A stretch of 64,000 bases of DNA from CATQHL01 sp965204655 (GTDB lineage Bacteria; Actinomycetota; Acidimicrobiia; Acidimicrobiales; CATQHL01), in contig OZ241998.1 of NCBI GenBank assembly GCA_965204655.1, forward strand, positions 1,302,001 through 1,366,000. The letters are read 5' to 3'. A program made the translations under genes and the position numbers. Positions 50,041 to 59,627 of the stretch are shown here, piece after piece (the stretch's first letter is position 1; the number at the start of each line of letters is the position of its first letter). The notes under the pieces are model-generated. The model had not been told where the DNA came from, searched no databases, and worked only from the letters and a program-made list of their open reading frames with translations.

Positions 50041-51018
50041 CTAGACGTTCGTGAACATGGTCGCCAAGCCCGCCTGCGGACTGGCCTGAGCGACAGCCAC
50101 CGCCTCTTCAATCATGGCGTCGGCCCGTGCGGAGATCTCCTCGCGCTCCCCCTCTGCGAGCATCCCCTCTGCCACCAGTCGGGCGCCGAACACCTCAATC
50201 GGGTCCTTCTTGAACCATTCCTCGAACTCGCCGGGGGGGCGGTAGGCGGCAGTGTCGGAGCGGGAATGGCCCGCGTAGCGGTAGGTCTTGAGTTCCAGCA
50301 GGGTGGGGCCTTCGCCCGTCCGCGCCCGGGTGGCTGCCGCATCAACAGCCGCCTCCACCAGATCCGGGTCTTGGCCGTCGACCACCTCGCCGGGGATGCC
50401 GTAAGAGGCCGCCCGATCAGCTAAGTCGGCGATGGGCGTAGTCAGGTTGATACGGCTGTACTCGCCGTATTGGTTGTTCTCGCAGACGAAAACCACCGGC
50501 AGTTTCCAGATAGCCGCCAAGTTGATGCCTTCGTGGAACGCTCCGATGTTGGCGGCTCCGTCGCCAAAAATGGACACCGCAACGTCGTCGGTTCCGCGTA
50601 CCTGTGCGGTCAGGGCCGCTCCGGCGGCCACGGGAATGCCCGCCCCGACGATTGCGAACGTGGGCAGCAGTCCCACGCTTACGTCGCAAAGGTGCATGGA
50701 GCCGCCGACGCCGCCGATGCATCCGACTTCCCTGCCCATTATCTCGCCAAGCACCGACAAGGGCGTGAGACCCAGAGCCAGGGCGGCGCCATGCCCACGG
50801 TAGGTGCAGCACACCGTGTCCGTGGGGCGCAGAGCCGCCGCGACGCCCACGGCGACGGCCTCCTGTCCCTGACAGGTATGCGTGGTGCCTCGCACCAGAC
50901 CCTCAGCGAAGAGGTCGCGCACTTTGTCTTCCAGGGCGCGTATCTCCACCATGCGCTCGTAACGCACTCGGCGGCTGTTCCGAAGCGCATCGCGGCGCTC
51001 CAGTGCTTCGTTGCTCAT
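50041..51018 (-). CDS. 2-oxoacid/acetoin dehydrogenase E1 component, alpha subunit
   Basis: 325 residues from the ATG at 51018, which overlaps the E1beta stop (ATGA). The thiamine-diphosphate motif is GDGAANIGAFHEGI...ENNQYGEYS, and TYRGHGAALALG and TYRYAGHSRSDTAAYR are typical of pyruvate, acetoin or branched-chain E1alpha. Together with E1beta it decarboxylates a 2-oxoacid (or cleaves acetoin) and acylates a lipoyl domain. Confidence 0.93.
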   Translation of the reverse strand: MSNEALERRDALRNSRRVRYERMVEIRALEDKVRDLFAEGLVRGTTHTCQGQEAVAVGVAAALRPTDTVCCTYRGHGAALALGLTPLSVLGEIMGREVGCIGGVGGSMHLCDVSVGLLPTFAIVGAGIPVAAGAALTAQVRGTDDVAVSIFGDGAANIGAFHEGINLAAIWKLPVVFVCENNQYGEYSRINLTTPIADLADRAASYGIPGEVVDGQDPDLVEAAVDAAATRARTGEGPTLLELKTYRYAGHSRSDTAAYRPPGEFEEWFKKDPIEVFGARLVAEGMLAEGEREEISARADAMIEEAVAVAQASPQAGLATMFTNV

Positions 51019-52034
51019 ACGGCGGCTCCTTCCGCTTCCCACCAGTGGAGAGGTACTTCGCCGGTGGAAATCAAGGCGCTCACCTGTGTTTTGATATAGT
51101 CCGCGCCCGGTCGATAGAGGTCTTCCAGTTCTTTTGCGAAAGGCACGTGGGTGTCGGGGGAGGTAATCCGCAAAGGAGCAGAAAGAAGTTCGGAAAAGAG
51201 TTCCCCGACCACCTTAGATGCGATGTGAGCCCCCCAGCCTCCCGAGAGCGGCCCCTCCTCCACCGTCACTAGACGTCCAGTGCGTCTCACGGAAGCGAGA
51301 ACCGCATCGGTGTCCCAGGGCTGGAGGGTCTGCAGGTCGATCACGTCCGCGCTCCAGAGTTCCGCCGAGGCAACGGCCTGCAGCGCTGACGACACCGTGG
51401 ATCCAAGGGCGACGATCGTGGCGTCTTCTCCGCTCGCCCTCAGCGACGCCCGACCCAACGGAATGATCCCTTCTTCGCCGGTGGTCACGTCCCCTCTCAC
51501 GGCGTAGAGGGGGCGGGGCTCCAGCACCACTACCGGGCCGTCGTCTCGAATGGCCGAGCGCATCAGTCCGTAGGCGTTCTCCGGTCCGGAGGTCACGGCC
51601 AACTTCAACCCGGGGTTTCCGATCAGCCAAGAGTCCAAGACCTGCGAGTGCTGACATCCGAACCCCAGGCCGGCCCCGGCCGACGCCCGCACCACGATCG
51701 GCACCCTGACCTCGCCGCCAGAGAGGTAGCAGAGCTTGGCGGCCTCTGTGACCACCTGATCGAGGGCCACTCCCAGAAACTCGATGAACATAATCTCTGC
51801 CACTGGCCGCAGACCCGTGGCGGCTGCGCCCACGGCAGCGCCCAAGAAACCCATCTCGGAGATGGGGGTGTCCCGCACCCTGAGCGGGCCAAACTCCTCG
51901 AGCAGCCCGTCGGACGTCTTAAAAGGGCCGCCGGCAACGGCTACGTCTTCGCCGAAGACCACGACGTCGGGATTTTCCCGCATCTCATCGGCGATGGCGG
52001 ACGTGACAGCTTGGTTCATTCGCATTCGCGCCAC
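51015..52034 (-). CDS. 2-oxoacid/acetoin dehydrogenase E1 component, beta subunit
   Basis: 339 residues from a GTG after AGGAGG. Transketolase-like pyrimidine-binding domain (VVFGEDVAVAGGPFKTSDGL; DTPISEMGFLGAAVGAAATG) and C-terminal domain (LGSTVSSALQAVASAE; RLVTVEEGPLSGGWGAHIA). First gene of a three-gene minus-strand operon E1beta-E1alpha-lipoyl; neither E2 core nor E3 is nearby. Confidence 0.93.
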   Translation of the reverse strand: MARMRMNQAVTSAIADEMRENPDVVVFGEDVAVAGGPFKTSDGLLEEFGPLRVRDTPISEMGFLGAAVGAAATGLRPVAEIMFIEFLGVALDQVVTEAAKLCYLSGGEVRVPIVVRASAGAGLGFGCQHSQVLDSWLIGNPGLKLAVTSGPENAYGLMRSAIRDDGPVVVLEPRPLYAVRGDVTTGEEGIIPLGRASLRASGEDATIVALGSTVSSALQAVASAELWSADVIDLQTLQPWDTDAVLASVRRTGRLVTVEEGPLSGGWGAHIASKVVGELFSELLSAPLRITSPDTHVPFAKELEDLYRPGADYIKTQVSALISTGEVPLHWWEAEGAAV

Positions 52035-52061
52035 GGCGTCCTCCTGGTTCTAATTCCGTAG

Positions 52062-52078
52062 GTTCGATCAAGTCGAAC
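52062..52078. promoter_or_regulatory. Candidate operator GTTCGA-N5-TCGAAC
   Basis: A perfect 6-bp inverted repeat with 5-base spacer, 28 bases upstream of the E1beta GTG in the 278-base divergent region before the ligase at 52313. Position and symmetry suit a repressor site for the dehydrogenase operon; no regulator gene is nearby. Confidence 0.45.
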
Positions 52079-52312
52079 GCTGAAGATCGGGCGACTCAGT
52101 CAAGCCAAGCTGTTTTGTTGGCAGGCTAGTCGAGTTCGCAAATCAACGCTAATCCTTGAAGCACTCCACGGGACTCAACGAACTTTCGGAAACTGCCGCG
52201 GATACTCCTTGAGCATGATGGCGCCGCCCGCAGGGATCCTCACCGCCTACCGGTGGCAGGAGTAGCTGTACCATGATCATGAAGCCTTGCGCAGGAAAGG
52301 AAAGGGGTAGGA

Positions 52313-53890
52313 ATGGCCGTACTTAAGAGCAAACTTCCGGACGAGGAAATCCCAGACTGCCCACTCACTCCATTCGTGTTCGCCGAAGCAGGCCGGCAGG
52401 GAGACAAAACCGCCCTGATCGACGGCCCCAGCGGACGCTCCTACACCTACGCCCAACTGCAGGAGATGGTGCGGAGATTCGCTGGGGGACTAGTGGAGCG
52501 CGGTTTCTCTGAGGGTGATGTCCTAGGAATCCTCAGCCCGAACCTTCCCGAATACGCAGTGGCCTTCCACGGCACGCTGCATGCGGGTGGGACTGCTACC
52601 ACACTCAACCCCACTTACACCCTCGCCGAAGTTCTGCACCAACTTAGGGACTGCAACACCAAGTGGCTGTTCACGATTCCAATGTTCCTGCCCCTAGCGC
52701 AAGCAGCAGCTAATGAGCACGAACTAGACGGAATCGTGGTGCTCGGAGAAGCAGAGCCCGACGCTTCAACGACAGCCTTTACGGAACTCCTTGCCGCAGA
52801 GCCTTTCGCCGGAGCGGAGGCGGCCGAGGCGACCGAGACGCTGGCCGTGCTGCCTTACTCCAGCGGCACGACCGGGATCTCAAAGGGAGTGATGCTGACC
52901 CACCGCAACCTCGTGGCCAACCTCGTCCAGACCAACAGCATCGTCCCGCTTCCGCCCGATGAGATCTCCATCGCCGTGCTCCCGTTTTTTCACATCTACG
53001 GAATGCAAGTCTTGATGAACTACACCCTGAGAACCGGGACCACGGCGGTCACGCTGCCGAGATTTGACCTAGAAGAATTCCTGAAGGTCATTCAGGACTA
53101 CAAGGTCACCCGCGCGTACCTTGTCCCTCCTATAGTGCTCGCCCTCGCCAAACACCCGTTGGTGGACTCCTACGACCTTTCCAGCCTCCGCGCCATCATG
53201 TCCGGGGCAGCCCCGCTCGACGCCGACACCGCCAGAGCCGCCGCCCGCCGGCTAGGAGTGGAGATTTACCAGGGGTACGGCCTGACCGAGACTAGTCCGA
53301 TCACCCATGCCACCCCGCCCGGATACGACAACCCGGGATCAGCGGGCATGCTGGTCTGCAACAGCGAGTGTCGAATCGTGGAGAGCGACACAGGCGAGGA
53401 CGCCGAGGCGGGAGCCGACGGCGAGATCTGGATACGAGGCCCGCAAGTAATGAAGGGCTACCTCAACAATCCTGAGGCCACGGCGGAGAGCTTGGACGAG
53501 GAAGGCTGGCTGCGCACCGGCGACATCGGCCACGTGGACTCCGAGGGCTTCTACTACGTGGTGGACCGCCTCAAGGAACTAATCAAGTACAAGGGTTTCC
53601 AGGTACCGCCGGCAGAACTCGAGGGGGTGCTGCTTTCACACCCGGCAGTGGCTGACGCCGCTGTCATACCCGTACCTGACGAGGAAGCCGGGGAGATACC
53701 CAAGGCATTTGTGGTGCTCAAGGCGGGCGCCGACGTCTCAGCAGAAGAACTGATCGGTTACGCAGCTGAGCGGGTGGCGCACTACAAGCAGATACGCCTG
53801 CTGGAGTTCACTGATCAAATCCCCAAGTCCCTATCGGGCAAGATTCTGAGACGAATCCTGCGGGAAACCGAAGCGGCCAAGCTGGGCTGA
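52313..53890 (+). CDS. 4-coumarate-CoA-ligase-like acyl-CoA synthetase
   Basis: 525 residues, ATG after GGGGTAGGA. Close to the plant/actinobacterial 4CL-like group: LPYSSGTTGISKGVMLTHRN, VLPFFHIYGMQVLMNY, YQGYGLTETSPITH, GWLRTGDIGHVDSEGFYYVV, KELIKYKGFQVPPAELEGVL and the catalytic Lys in PKSLSGKILRRILR. It forms acyl-adenylate and then acyl-CoA from a fatty or aryl-propenoic acid. Single gene, divergent from the dehydrogenase operon. Confidence 0.93.
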   Translation: MAVLKSKLPDEEIPDCPLTPFVFAEAGRQGDKTALIDGPSGRSYTYAQLQEMVRRFAGGLVERGFSEGDVLGILSPNLPEYAVAFHGTLHAGGTATTLNPTYTLAEVLHQLRDCNTKWLFTIPMFLPLAQAAANEHELDGIVVLGEAEPDASTTAFTELLAAEPFAGAEAAEATETLAVLPYSSGTTGISKGVMLTHRNLVANLVQTNSIVPLPPDEISIAVLPFFHIYGMQVLMNYTLRTGTTAVTLPRFDLEEFLKVIQDYKVTRAYLVPPIVLALAKHPLVDSYDLSSLRAIMSGAAPLDADTARAAARRLGVEIYQGYGLTETSPITHATPPGYDNPGSAGMLVCNSECRIVESDTGEDAEAGADGEIWIRGPQVMKGYLNNPEATAESLDEEGWLRTGDIGHVDSEGFYYVVDRLKELIKYKGFQVPPAELEGVLLSHPAVADAAVIPVPDEEAGEIPKAFVVLKAGADVSAEELIGYAAERVAHYKQIRLLEFTDQIPKSLSGKILRRILRETEAAKLG

Positions 53891-53985
53891 GTCTCGTTTT
53901 CGTCTCGGGTGGCATCGCTGGCCGTCCCGAGCTTGCACCAAGGGGATCGACGGCACCCCAGAGGAAGCCGCCAAAACTCCCGAAA

Positions 53986-54348
53986 TCAGTCGTCTACGGC
54001 GTGAGAGCGCAGGTCTTCGAGGGTAACCCACTCCAGCGCCTGCAGGTGAGTCGCCTCCAGCACGACTTTCGGCGCCATGCCAGCCTCAAGAGCCTCCTTC
54101 CAGCGGCTGGCGCACAAGCACCAGCGGTCGCCCGGAGAGAGCCCTTCAAAACCGAAGCGGGGCTGCGGAGTGCTCAGGTCGTTGCCGCGTGAGGCGCTGA
54201 ACTCCAGGAAATCCTCGGTCATGACCGCGCAGACGACATGCACGCCCAGGTCATCTCCGCCGGTGTCGCAGCATCCGTTGCGGAAAAAGCCAGTCAGAGG
54301 GTCAAACGAGCAAGGCTGCAGCTCTCCCCCCAGAACGTTCTCGGCCAA
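53986..54348 (-). CDS. DUF2237-family conserved protein
   Basis: 120 residues with hallmark phrases NVLGGELQPCSFDPLTGFFR, NGCCDTGGDDLGVHVVCAVM, FSASRGNDLSTP and GLSPGDRWCLCASRWKEALE. The many conserved Cys (including CC and CLC) suggest metal binding, but the function of the family is unknown to me. It lies just downstream of the UPF0182 gene on the same strand, 14 bases apart. Confidence 0.92.
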   Translation of the reverse strand: MAENVLGGELQPCSFDPLTGFFRNGCCDTGGDDLGVHVVCAVMTEDFLEFSASRGNDLSTPQPRFGFEGLSPGDRWCLCASRWKEALEAGMAPKVVLEATHLQALEWVTLEDLRSHAVDD

Positions 54349-54362
54349 CGTCGTCCCCTCAA

Positions 54363-57300
54363 CTAGTTCAGATACTCGGCAGCCCGGGCGATCAGTTCCT
54401 GCGCCTCTTCTATGCGCTGCTGATAGAGGTCGAGCCTGCCCTCACGCAAGGCTTCGTCCGCCGCCGTGAACTTGGCGTCCGCCTCGCTGAGCAGGTCGGC
54501 CACGACGCCGGAGACCTCAGCACCATCTGCGGGCAGGGGAGGCGGCGCTTGCGGGGTAGGTTCGGAGGCGGTGGTGGTGGCGGTCGTGGTCGGGGCGGTG
54601 GTGGTGGTCGCGGGCGGGGCGGGCTCCGTCGTAGAGGGCTCCGCTGCACCCGGGCCAGAGGCGGTGCCGACGCAATCCAGTCCTGCTGTGGACCCCAATC
54701 CGAAGACGCCCCGCAAAGCCTCTCCCAGGGTGGGACACATGACCACGTTCTCGCCCAGCACGGCGATTACCTGCCTCAGCTCCGGGACTTGCGTGCTCTG
54801 GGCGACCACATAGAGAGCCCTCACGTAAAGAACAGAGTTTTCGATGGGGATAAGAAGCAGGTCGCCGAACTCCACCCGCGAGCCCTGCTGATTCAAGAGC
54901 GTGATGACGCGCGAAATGTCGGGCTCGGTCTGCACCTTGGCGTTGACGAGCGCTGGCCCGTCGGTGCCGCCCCTCGGCTCTACCCGGTAAGCGATCAACT
55001 GCCCGTATTCGTCGGGGTCGCTCTTGCCCACTATAAACGCTGTGAGTTCCTTACGGGTGTCTTCCGCCGAAACCGGCACGTAAGACCGCAGAATCACGAA
55101 GTCTTGATCCTCCTCCGAGGGCAGCCGAGTCAAGATGTAGTAAGGCTCAATGCGAGCCTCTCTCGGGTTAGAAACGACGAGACCTTCGGGCGTGGTGATG
55201 GGCTCGCCCTGAGACCCCGAGACCGCACCGGGATCCTGGGCCACCGCCCACCCTTCAGCCTGCTCGTAGAACTCCTGAGGTTCCCCTAACTGGTAACGCG
55301 CCCACATGTTCGTCTGCACCCTGAACAGGTCTTCGGGGTAGCGGATGTGATCCTTGAGGTCGTCGGGCATCTCAGAGAAGTCAGTAAGCAACTTCGGGAA
55401 GGCTTGGCGGTAGGCGTTGATAATCGGGTCGTCGGGTTCCCTCACGTACAGGGTGACCGACCCGTCGAACGCGTCGACCACCGCCTTGACGGAGTTGCGG
55501 ACGTAGTTGAAGTCGTGCCTCAGCCCGCTCTGAGGGTCGAGTTGCTCGGTGTCGGCTCTCTGCCCGTAGGGATAGCGGGCAGTGGTGGTGTAGGCGTCGA
55601 GGATGTAGTGCACCCGACCCCCTGCGATTACCGGGTAGGGGTCGGCGTCGGCGTGCAGGAAAGGCGCCAACTTCGTGACCCGCTCCCGGATGTCGCGGTA
55701 GAAGATGATCCTGCTCTCGTCTGTCACGAAACCGGAAATGAGGGTGTTGATGTCCCAGAACCGCAGGGCGAAAGCCGCCTGACGGACGAAGCCGCCGATG
55801 GTCACGCCACCCTCACCCTGGTAGGTGTAGACAGCCTGGCCGGCGCCCTCGGCGTCGTCGACCTCCTTCCTGCCGCTTCGGACAACCGCGTAATCGCCGA
55901 GGTCTTCGCCATAGTAAAGACGCGGTTCGTCGAGGGAGACGTCGAGTTCGTTGTTGATAGGCAGACCGCTGATTCTGAAATCGGGAAGACCGTCCTCCAC
56001 GCTGCTGGCGGGCGCCAAGGAGACGCCGAACCCATGCGTGTAGGTGAGGGCGCGGGCTTCCCATGACCGTTGCGGGAGCCCTTCAGGGTTCAGTTGGCGC
56101 GCCCCGATCACCACGGGAGTTAACTTTCCGTCTACTTCGTAGCGGTCTATGTCGAGGACTTTCGGGAAGCGGTAGAACGGCCTCTCACCTTCGAGGTTTT
56201 CGAAGGTGTCGGAGAGGATCTTGGGATCGAGAATGGGCAGCGAACCGATGATCTCGGGGTTGGCCGTCATCTGTTCGTAGGTCAGTTCCCCGGTGGAACG
56301 GAACAGCCTGTTCTCGACGTTGTCAAGACCCATCGCTTCTCGGGTCTTCTCTATGTTGCGTGCGATGTACTCCCGCTCTTTGGCCGACTCGTCGGGATCT
56401 ACCTGGAAACGCTGGATGATGAGGGGGTAGATACCGCCCATGACGATGGTCACGAAAATCCAGAGCCCCACTGCCACGGTCGGGAGCACCCAGCCCTTGC
56501 GTCGGATGTTGTACAGCAGTAAGACGAACGCCAGCAGGGAAATCAGGATGAGCAGGTAGTAAATGGGCAGCCTGGCGTTCACGTCGGTATAAGTGGCTCC
56601 GTCTACGACCCCTTGACGGGAGGTCGTGAGTTCGTAGCGGCCCAGGAAATAGTCTCCTGCCCTGATCAGGGCGAGGACGCCTAACAGCACGGAAAGGTGG
56701 GCCTTCACCTGCGGGGTGACTCGGTTGCCCTTGTTCTGAAGACGAATCCCCCCGTTCAAGTAGTGGGCTACCGCAGTGATGAAGAAGGTCAGCAGCGTCA
56801 CGTTGAAGAGCCAGTCCACGACATAGGTGACGAACGGGAGTTGGAACACGTAGAACCCAATATCCAGGCTGAACTGAGGGTCTTTGACGCCGAAGTCCAC
56901 CCTGTTCGTGAGCAGCAGCCACTCTTCCCATTGATCGGAAGCGCCCGCCCCGATCGGAATGGCAAAAACCAGCGTCAGGAATAGACGGACCAGAAGCGGC
57001 CGGCGACCGGCAGAGGCGTGGTAACGCTTCAGCACGTCCTCCTCCGGGCCGTCCGGACGCGAGGAAGGGGCTATTCGATCTGCGATGGCCAGGTTGCCGT
57101 AGATCAGGAGCCCCAGAAAGCCGATGAAGATGAGCGCCAGAACGATCTGCGACACCAGCACGCGTCTCCAAACGTCGTTCTGACCGAGGGCGTCGAACCA
57201 CAGGTAGTCGGTGTAGAAGCCCGCTATACCCCTCAGGGAAAACAGCAGAACTATCAGGGCGACGATTACCGCAAACAGGATCCATCGGAACCGACGGGAC

Positions 57301-57365
57301 TGAAGAGGTTTGGGAATTCGAGACCCGATCCTGGGAGGTTGCCCCATGCCCTTGGGCGTAGCCAT
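54363..57365 (-). CDS. UPF0182-family large membrane protein
   Basis: 1000 residues. About seven membrane helices occupy the first ~330 residues (for example FAVIVALIVLLFSLRGIAGF), followed by a large exported domain with family phrases such as YTHGFGVSLAPASSV, ILDAYTTTARYPYG, FNYVRNSVKAVVDAFDGSVT and FGDLLLIPIENSVLYVRALY. A Thr/Pro-rich linker (about 910-945) and a short helical tail (DLLSEADAKFTAADEALREG) end the protein. Common in actinobacteria and cyanobacteria; function unknown. The ATG start lies 13 bases after the stop of the DivIVA-like gene. Confidence 0.95.
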   Translation of the reverse strand: MATPKGMGQPPRIGSRIPKPLQSRRFRWILFAVIVALIVLLFSLRGIAGFYTDYLWFDALGQNDVWRRVLVSQIVLALIFIGFLGLLIYGNLAIADRIAPSSRPDGPEEDVLKRYHASAGRRPLLVRLFLTLVFAIPIGAGASDQWEEWLLLTNRVDFGVKDPQFSLDIGFYVFQLPFVTYVVDWLFNVTLLTFFITAVAHYLNGGIRLQNKGNRVTPQVKAHLSVLLGVLALIRAGDYFLGRYELTTSRQGVVDGATYTDVNARLPIYYLLILISLLAFVLLLYNIRRKGWVLPTVAVGLWIFVTIVMGGIYPLIIQRFQVDPDESAKEREYIARNIEKTREAMGLDNVENRLFRSTGELTYEQMTANPEIIGSLPILDPKILSDTFENLEGERPFYRFPKVLDIDRYEVDGKLTPVVIGARQLNPEGLPQRSWEARALTYTHGFGVSLAPASSVEDGLPDFRISGLPINNELDVSLDEPRLYYGEDLGDYAVVRSGRKEVDDAEGAGQAVYTYQGEGGVTIGGFVRQAAFALRFWDINTLISGFVTDESRIIFYRDIRERVTKLAPFLHADADPYPVIAGGRVHYILDAYTTTARYPYGQRADTEQLDPQSGLRHDFNYVRNSVKAVVDAFDGSVTLYVREPDDPIINAYRQAFPKLLTDFSEMPDDLKDHIRYPEDLFRVQTNMWARYQLGEPQEFYEQAEGWAVAQDPGAVSGSQGEPITTPEGLVVSNPREARIEPYYILTRLPSEEDQDFVILRSYVPVSAEDTRKELTAFIVGKSDPDEYGQLIAYRVEPRGGTDGPALVNAKVQTEPDISRVITLLNQQGSRVEFGDLLLIPIENSVLYVRALYVVAQSTQVPELRQVIAVLGENVVMCPTLGEALRGVFGLGSTAGLDCVGTASGPGAAEPSTTEPAPPATTTTAPTTTATTTASEPTPQAPPPLPADGAEVSGVVADLLSEADAKFTAADEALREGRLDLYQQRIEEAQELIARAAEYLN

Positions 57366-57378
57366 CGTCTCAGCCTAC

Positions 57379-58332
57379 CTATGAGCCTCTGGCTTGCTCA
57401 GCAGGCTCGCCCTCCTCGTCCAGTTCTTCCCTTGCGCGGGCGAAGAGTTGATCAAGGTTGGTGGCTGCGACAGGCTTGTCCTTCTCCGCGGAGTCGGTAT
57501 CGGCCGCCTGAGGGTCGGCCGCCTGAGGGGGGGGTTCGGGCGGTTCGGGGGGAGGCGTAGGGGGCTCGGACGCCTGCGGTGGGGACAGTGGCAGCGAAGG
57601 AGGCTCGGGCGGAGTCGGAGTCGGAGACCCGGGCAGAGGCGGCAGCGCCGCCTGCGGGAGCGGCTCGGGGCGCGGCGCAAGCGGCGCAAGCGGAAGATCG
57701 GGAGATCGGTGACCGCCTTGCAACTTCCCTTCGGGAGGTTTCAGGGAAGGCCTAGGACTAGGACTAGGACTCTGCACCTGAACCGACGATGAATGCTTCA
57801 TCGGTTCGGGCGGCAACCCGCCGGGAGGCGCATCTTTCGCTTTAAGCAAAGGTACAAAGCCGGCCAAACGGGCTGCCTCGAGCTCGGCGCGCATCTCTTC
57901 GGAATTCGGACGGCGGGCCTCGCGCACCCGATCAGCTTCCAGATTTCCCTGGAAGCGGGCATCCTTGAGAGCAGAGACGAGTTTGCTGAGCGGAGTTTCA
58001 AGCACTCCTAACGTTTCCTCAATGGCCTTCTGCAGGACGTCTCTGCCGGCGCGCATTCGCACTATCTCCGCGTTCAGATCCACGCGACGGCGGTTCAAGT
58101 CGGCCAGCACTTCGTCTCGCCAAGCCTCGGCGGCTTTAGCCTCTGCCTCCACCTCGGAGGCGTCAGGCATGCTTTCGATGAGTTCAGCGCACTGCACTTC
58201 GAGGTCGGCGACGCGTTTTTCCCAGTTCCGCAGGACGTCCGCCACCTCTTCCTGAAACCTCTGCACGGAGACCGGGTTGCAGCCCTTGCGGACTAAGTCG
58301 AACTTTTTAAGCCTGGCTTCATCGGGTGTCAT
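57379..58332 (-). CDS. DivIVA-like coiled-coil protein with a long Pro-rich tail
   Basis: 317 residues from ATG 58332 after AGAGG; a GTG at 58381-58383 overlapping the PDZ gene is the alternative. The N-terminus KKFDLVRKGCNPVSVQRFQE resembles the DivIVA membrane-binding and FLxxV segment. It continues into a coiled coil to about residue 150. Residues ~165-285 are Pro/Ser-rich (PPEPPSLPLSPPQASEPPTP), and the C-terminal 30 are acidic. DivIVA/Wag31 proteins mark cell poles and growth sites. Close to mreB and a PDZ-Lon gene, so a cell-shape or division role is a reasonable inference. Confidence 0.6.
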   Translation of the reverse strand: MTPDEARLKKFDLVRKGCNPVSVQRFQEEVADVLRNWEKRVADLEVQCAELIESMPDASEVEAEAKAAEAWRDEVLADLNRRRVDLNAEIVRMRAGRDVLQKAIEETLGVLETPLSKLVSALKDARFQGNLEADRVREARRPNSEEMRAELEAARLAGFVPLLKAKDAPPGGLPPEPMKHSSSVQVQSPSPSPRPSLKPPEGKLQGGHRSPDLPLAPLAPRPEPLPQAALPPLPGSPTPTPPEPPSLPLSPPQASEPPTPPPEPPEPPPQAADPQAADTDSAEKDKPVAATNLDQLFARAREELDEEGEPAEQARGS

Positions 58333-58370
58333 TTGGACGCCTCTCTTGTTCCTAGCTATGCGCTCGCTAC

Positions 58371-59573
58371 TCAACTCCGCCACTCGGCGTTGAGCGACTC
58401 GCAGGTGTCGAGAGCGGTAACGGCATCCCTTACCGAACCGACTTCAATCACCACCAGAGAGCCGTTTATCACGCGGAGCGCATCAGAACTCTGACCCGAA
58501 GGGACGAGCATCAAATCGTATCCGGCGCGCTCAGCAGCCACGGCCTTTTGCGTAACCGCTCCTACCTCTCCAACGTTTCCATCCGTGAGTATCGTACCGG
58601 TCGCAGCCACCCGGCATCCGGAGGAGAGATCGCCCGGCGTGAGGAGATCGATGATGGTGAGGGCAAAAACCAGACCGGCGGACGGCCCCCCCACGCTCCC
58701 GACATTAAAATCCACACACACGTTGAGGCTCTCGCACACTTCGCTGCTCTGAGTTCGTTCGGTAAGGGTCACGCCTAGAAAAGGACGCTCCTCCCCATCG
58801 GAGGCGATTATGTCTTCTCCGAGGCACGGGTCGGATCTCGAACCTAGGGGAATGTTTTGGGTCGTTACCTCCCCGGAGAGGAGCGAGCGCACCTCTATTT
58901 CCAGAATGCTTCCTATCTCCCGGCCGCGGATCACGTCCTGTAATTCCGCTATCGAGCCGATCGTTTCTCCATGAACGCTCAAGATCGTGTCCCCGAGCGC
59001 TAGACGTCCTTCGGCGGCAGAGCATGGGATGACGCCGCGGATCACGATTTCGATCAAAGACGAAAGGTCGTAACCCAACTCTTTGAACGCCACGAACTTG
59101 GCGGCTTCGTGCGAGGCGACCATGAGGCGGGCGTCGTCTTCTCGACGTTGTTCGGGAGTCAGGTTTCGGTTGAAAATACTCTCGTGAACAATCTCCATGC
59201 TCCTGTCGAAACCGGCTGCCACCCACTCCAGAGGCGAGAGAGGCCCCAGCACAGAGACAGTCACGTATCCGATGCCGTTCAGCGGCGAATGCACCTCCAC
59301 TCCGACGACCTCTACGGCTTCGCTTCCGAGACGCACATCGCCTGGCCGAATCACGTAATACGGAAGGTTCACTACCGTCACCCCAAGACCAATTCCCGTC
59401 AGCAACGCCAGGATTCCCAAGGTCTTGCGCACTCGGCGGCGATTGCGCACCAGAAACAGACGCACTCGGCGCAGTCTGCGGACGCCGTCTCCTCTAGAAT
59501 CGTGCGCTGCGCCCCTCAAACGCCTCCAGCGCACGACACCGCGGTCCCTCGGGTTCTTGCCTGTCAGCAGCAT
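58371..59573 (-). CDS. PDZ and Lon-protease-domain membrane protein (YlbL-like)
   Basis: 400 residues. Basic N-terminus, one membrane segment (51-71, TLGILALLTGIGLGVTVVNL), a PDZ domain (about 175-245, with ALGDTILSVHGETIGSIAEL), then a Lon-type S16 domain with Ser298 in VGGPSAGLVFAL and Lys343 in AVTQKAVAAERAG, the catalytic dyad. Such proteins cleave membrane or secreted proteins; in Bacillus the family member takes part in division control after DNA damage. It overlaps the upstream GTG option of the DivIVA-like gene. Confidence 0.93.
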   Translation of the reverse strand: MLLTGKNPRDRGVVRWRRLRGAAHDSRGDGVRRLRRVRLFLVRNRRRVRKTLGILALLTGIGLGVTVVNLPYYVIRPGDVRLGSEAVEVVGVEVHSPLNGIGYVTVSVLGPLSPLEWVAAGFDRSMEIVHESIFNRNLTPEQRREDDARLMVASHEAAKFVAFKELGYDLSSLIEIVIRGVIPCSAAEGRLALGDTILSVHGETIGSIAELQDVIRGREIGSILEIEVRSLLSGEVTTQNIPLGSRSDPCLGEDIIASDGEERPFLGVTLTERTQSSEVCESLNVCVDFNVGSVGGPSAGLVFALTIIDLLTPGDLSSGCRVAATGTILTDGNVGEVGAVTQKAVAAERAGYDLMLVPSGQSSDALRVINGSLVVIEVGSVRDAVTALDTCESLNAEWRS

Positions 59574-59627
59574 GGGGTATGCTGAGGCGACTCTGGCCGG
59601 TCGTCACGGATGGGAGCGTGAAGAAAA

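Noticed and set aside
56323..57285. 320-codon minus-strand frame overlapping UPF0182 in another phase
   Set aside because: It is fully inside the UPF0182 gene and Arg/Pro-rich; UPF0182 is unmistakable.
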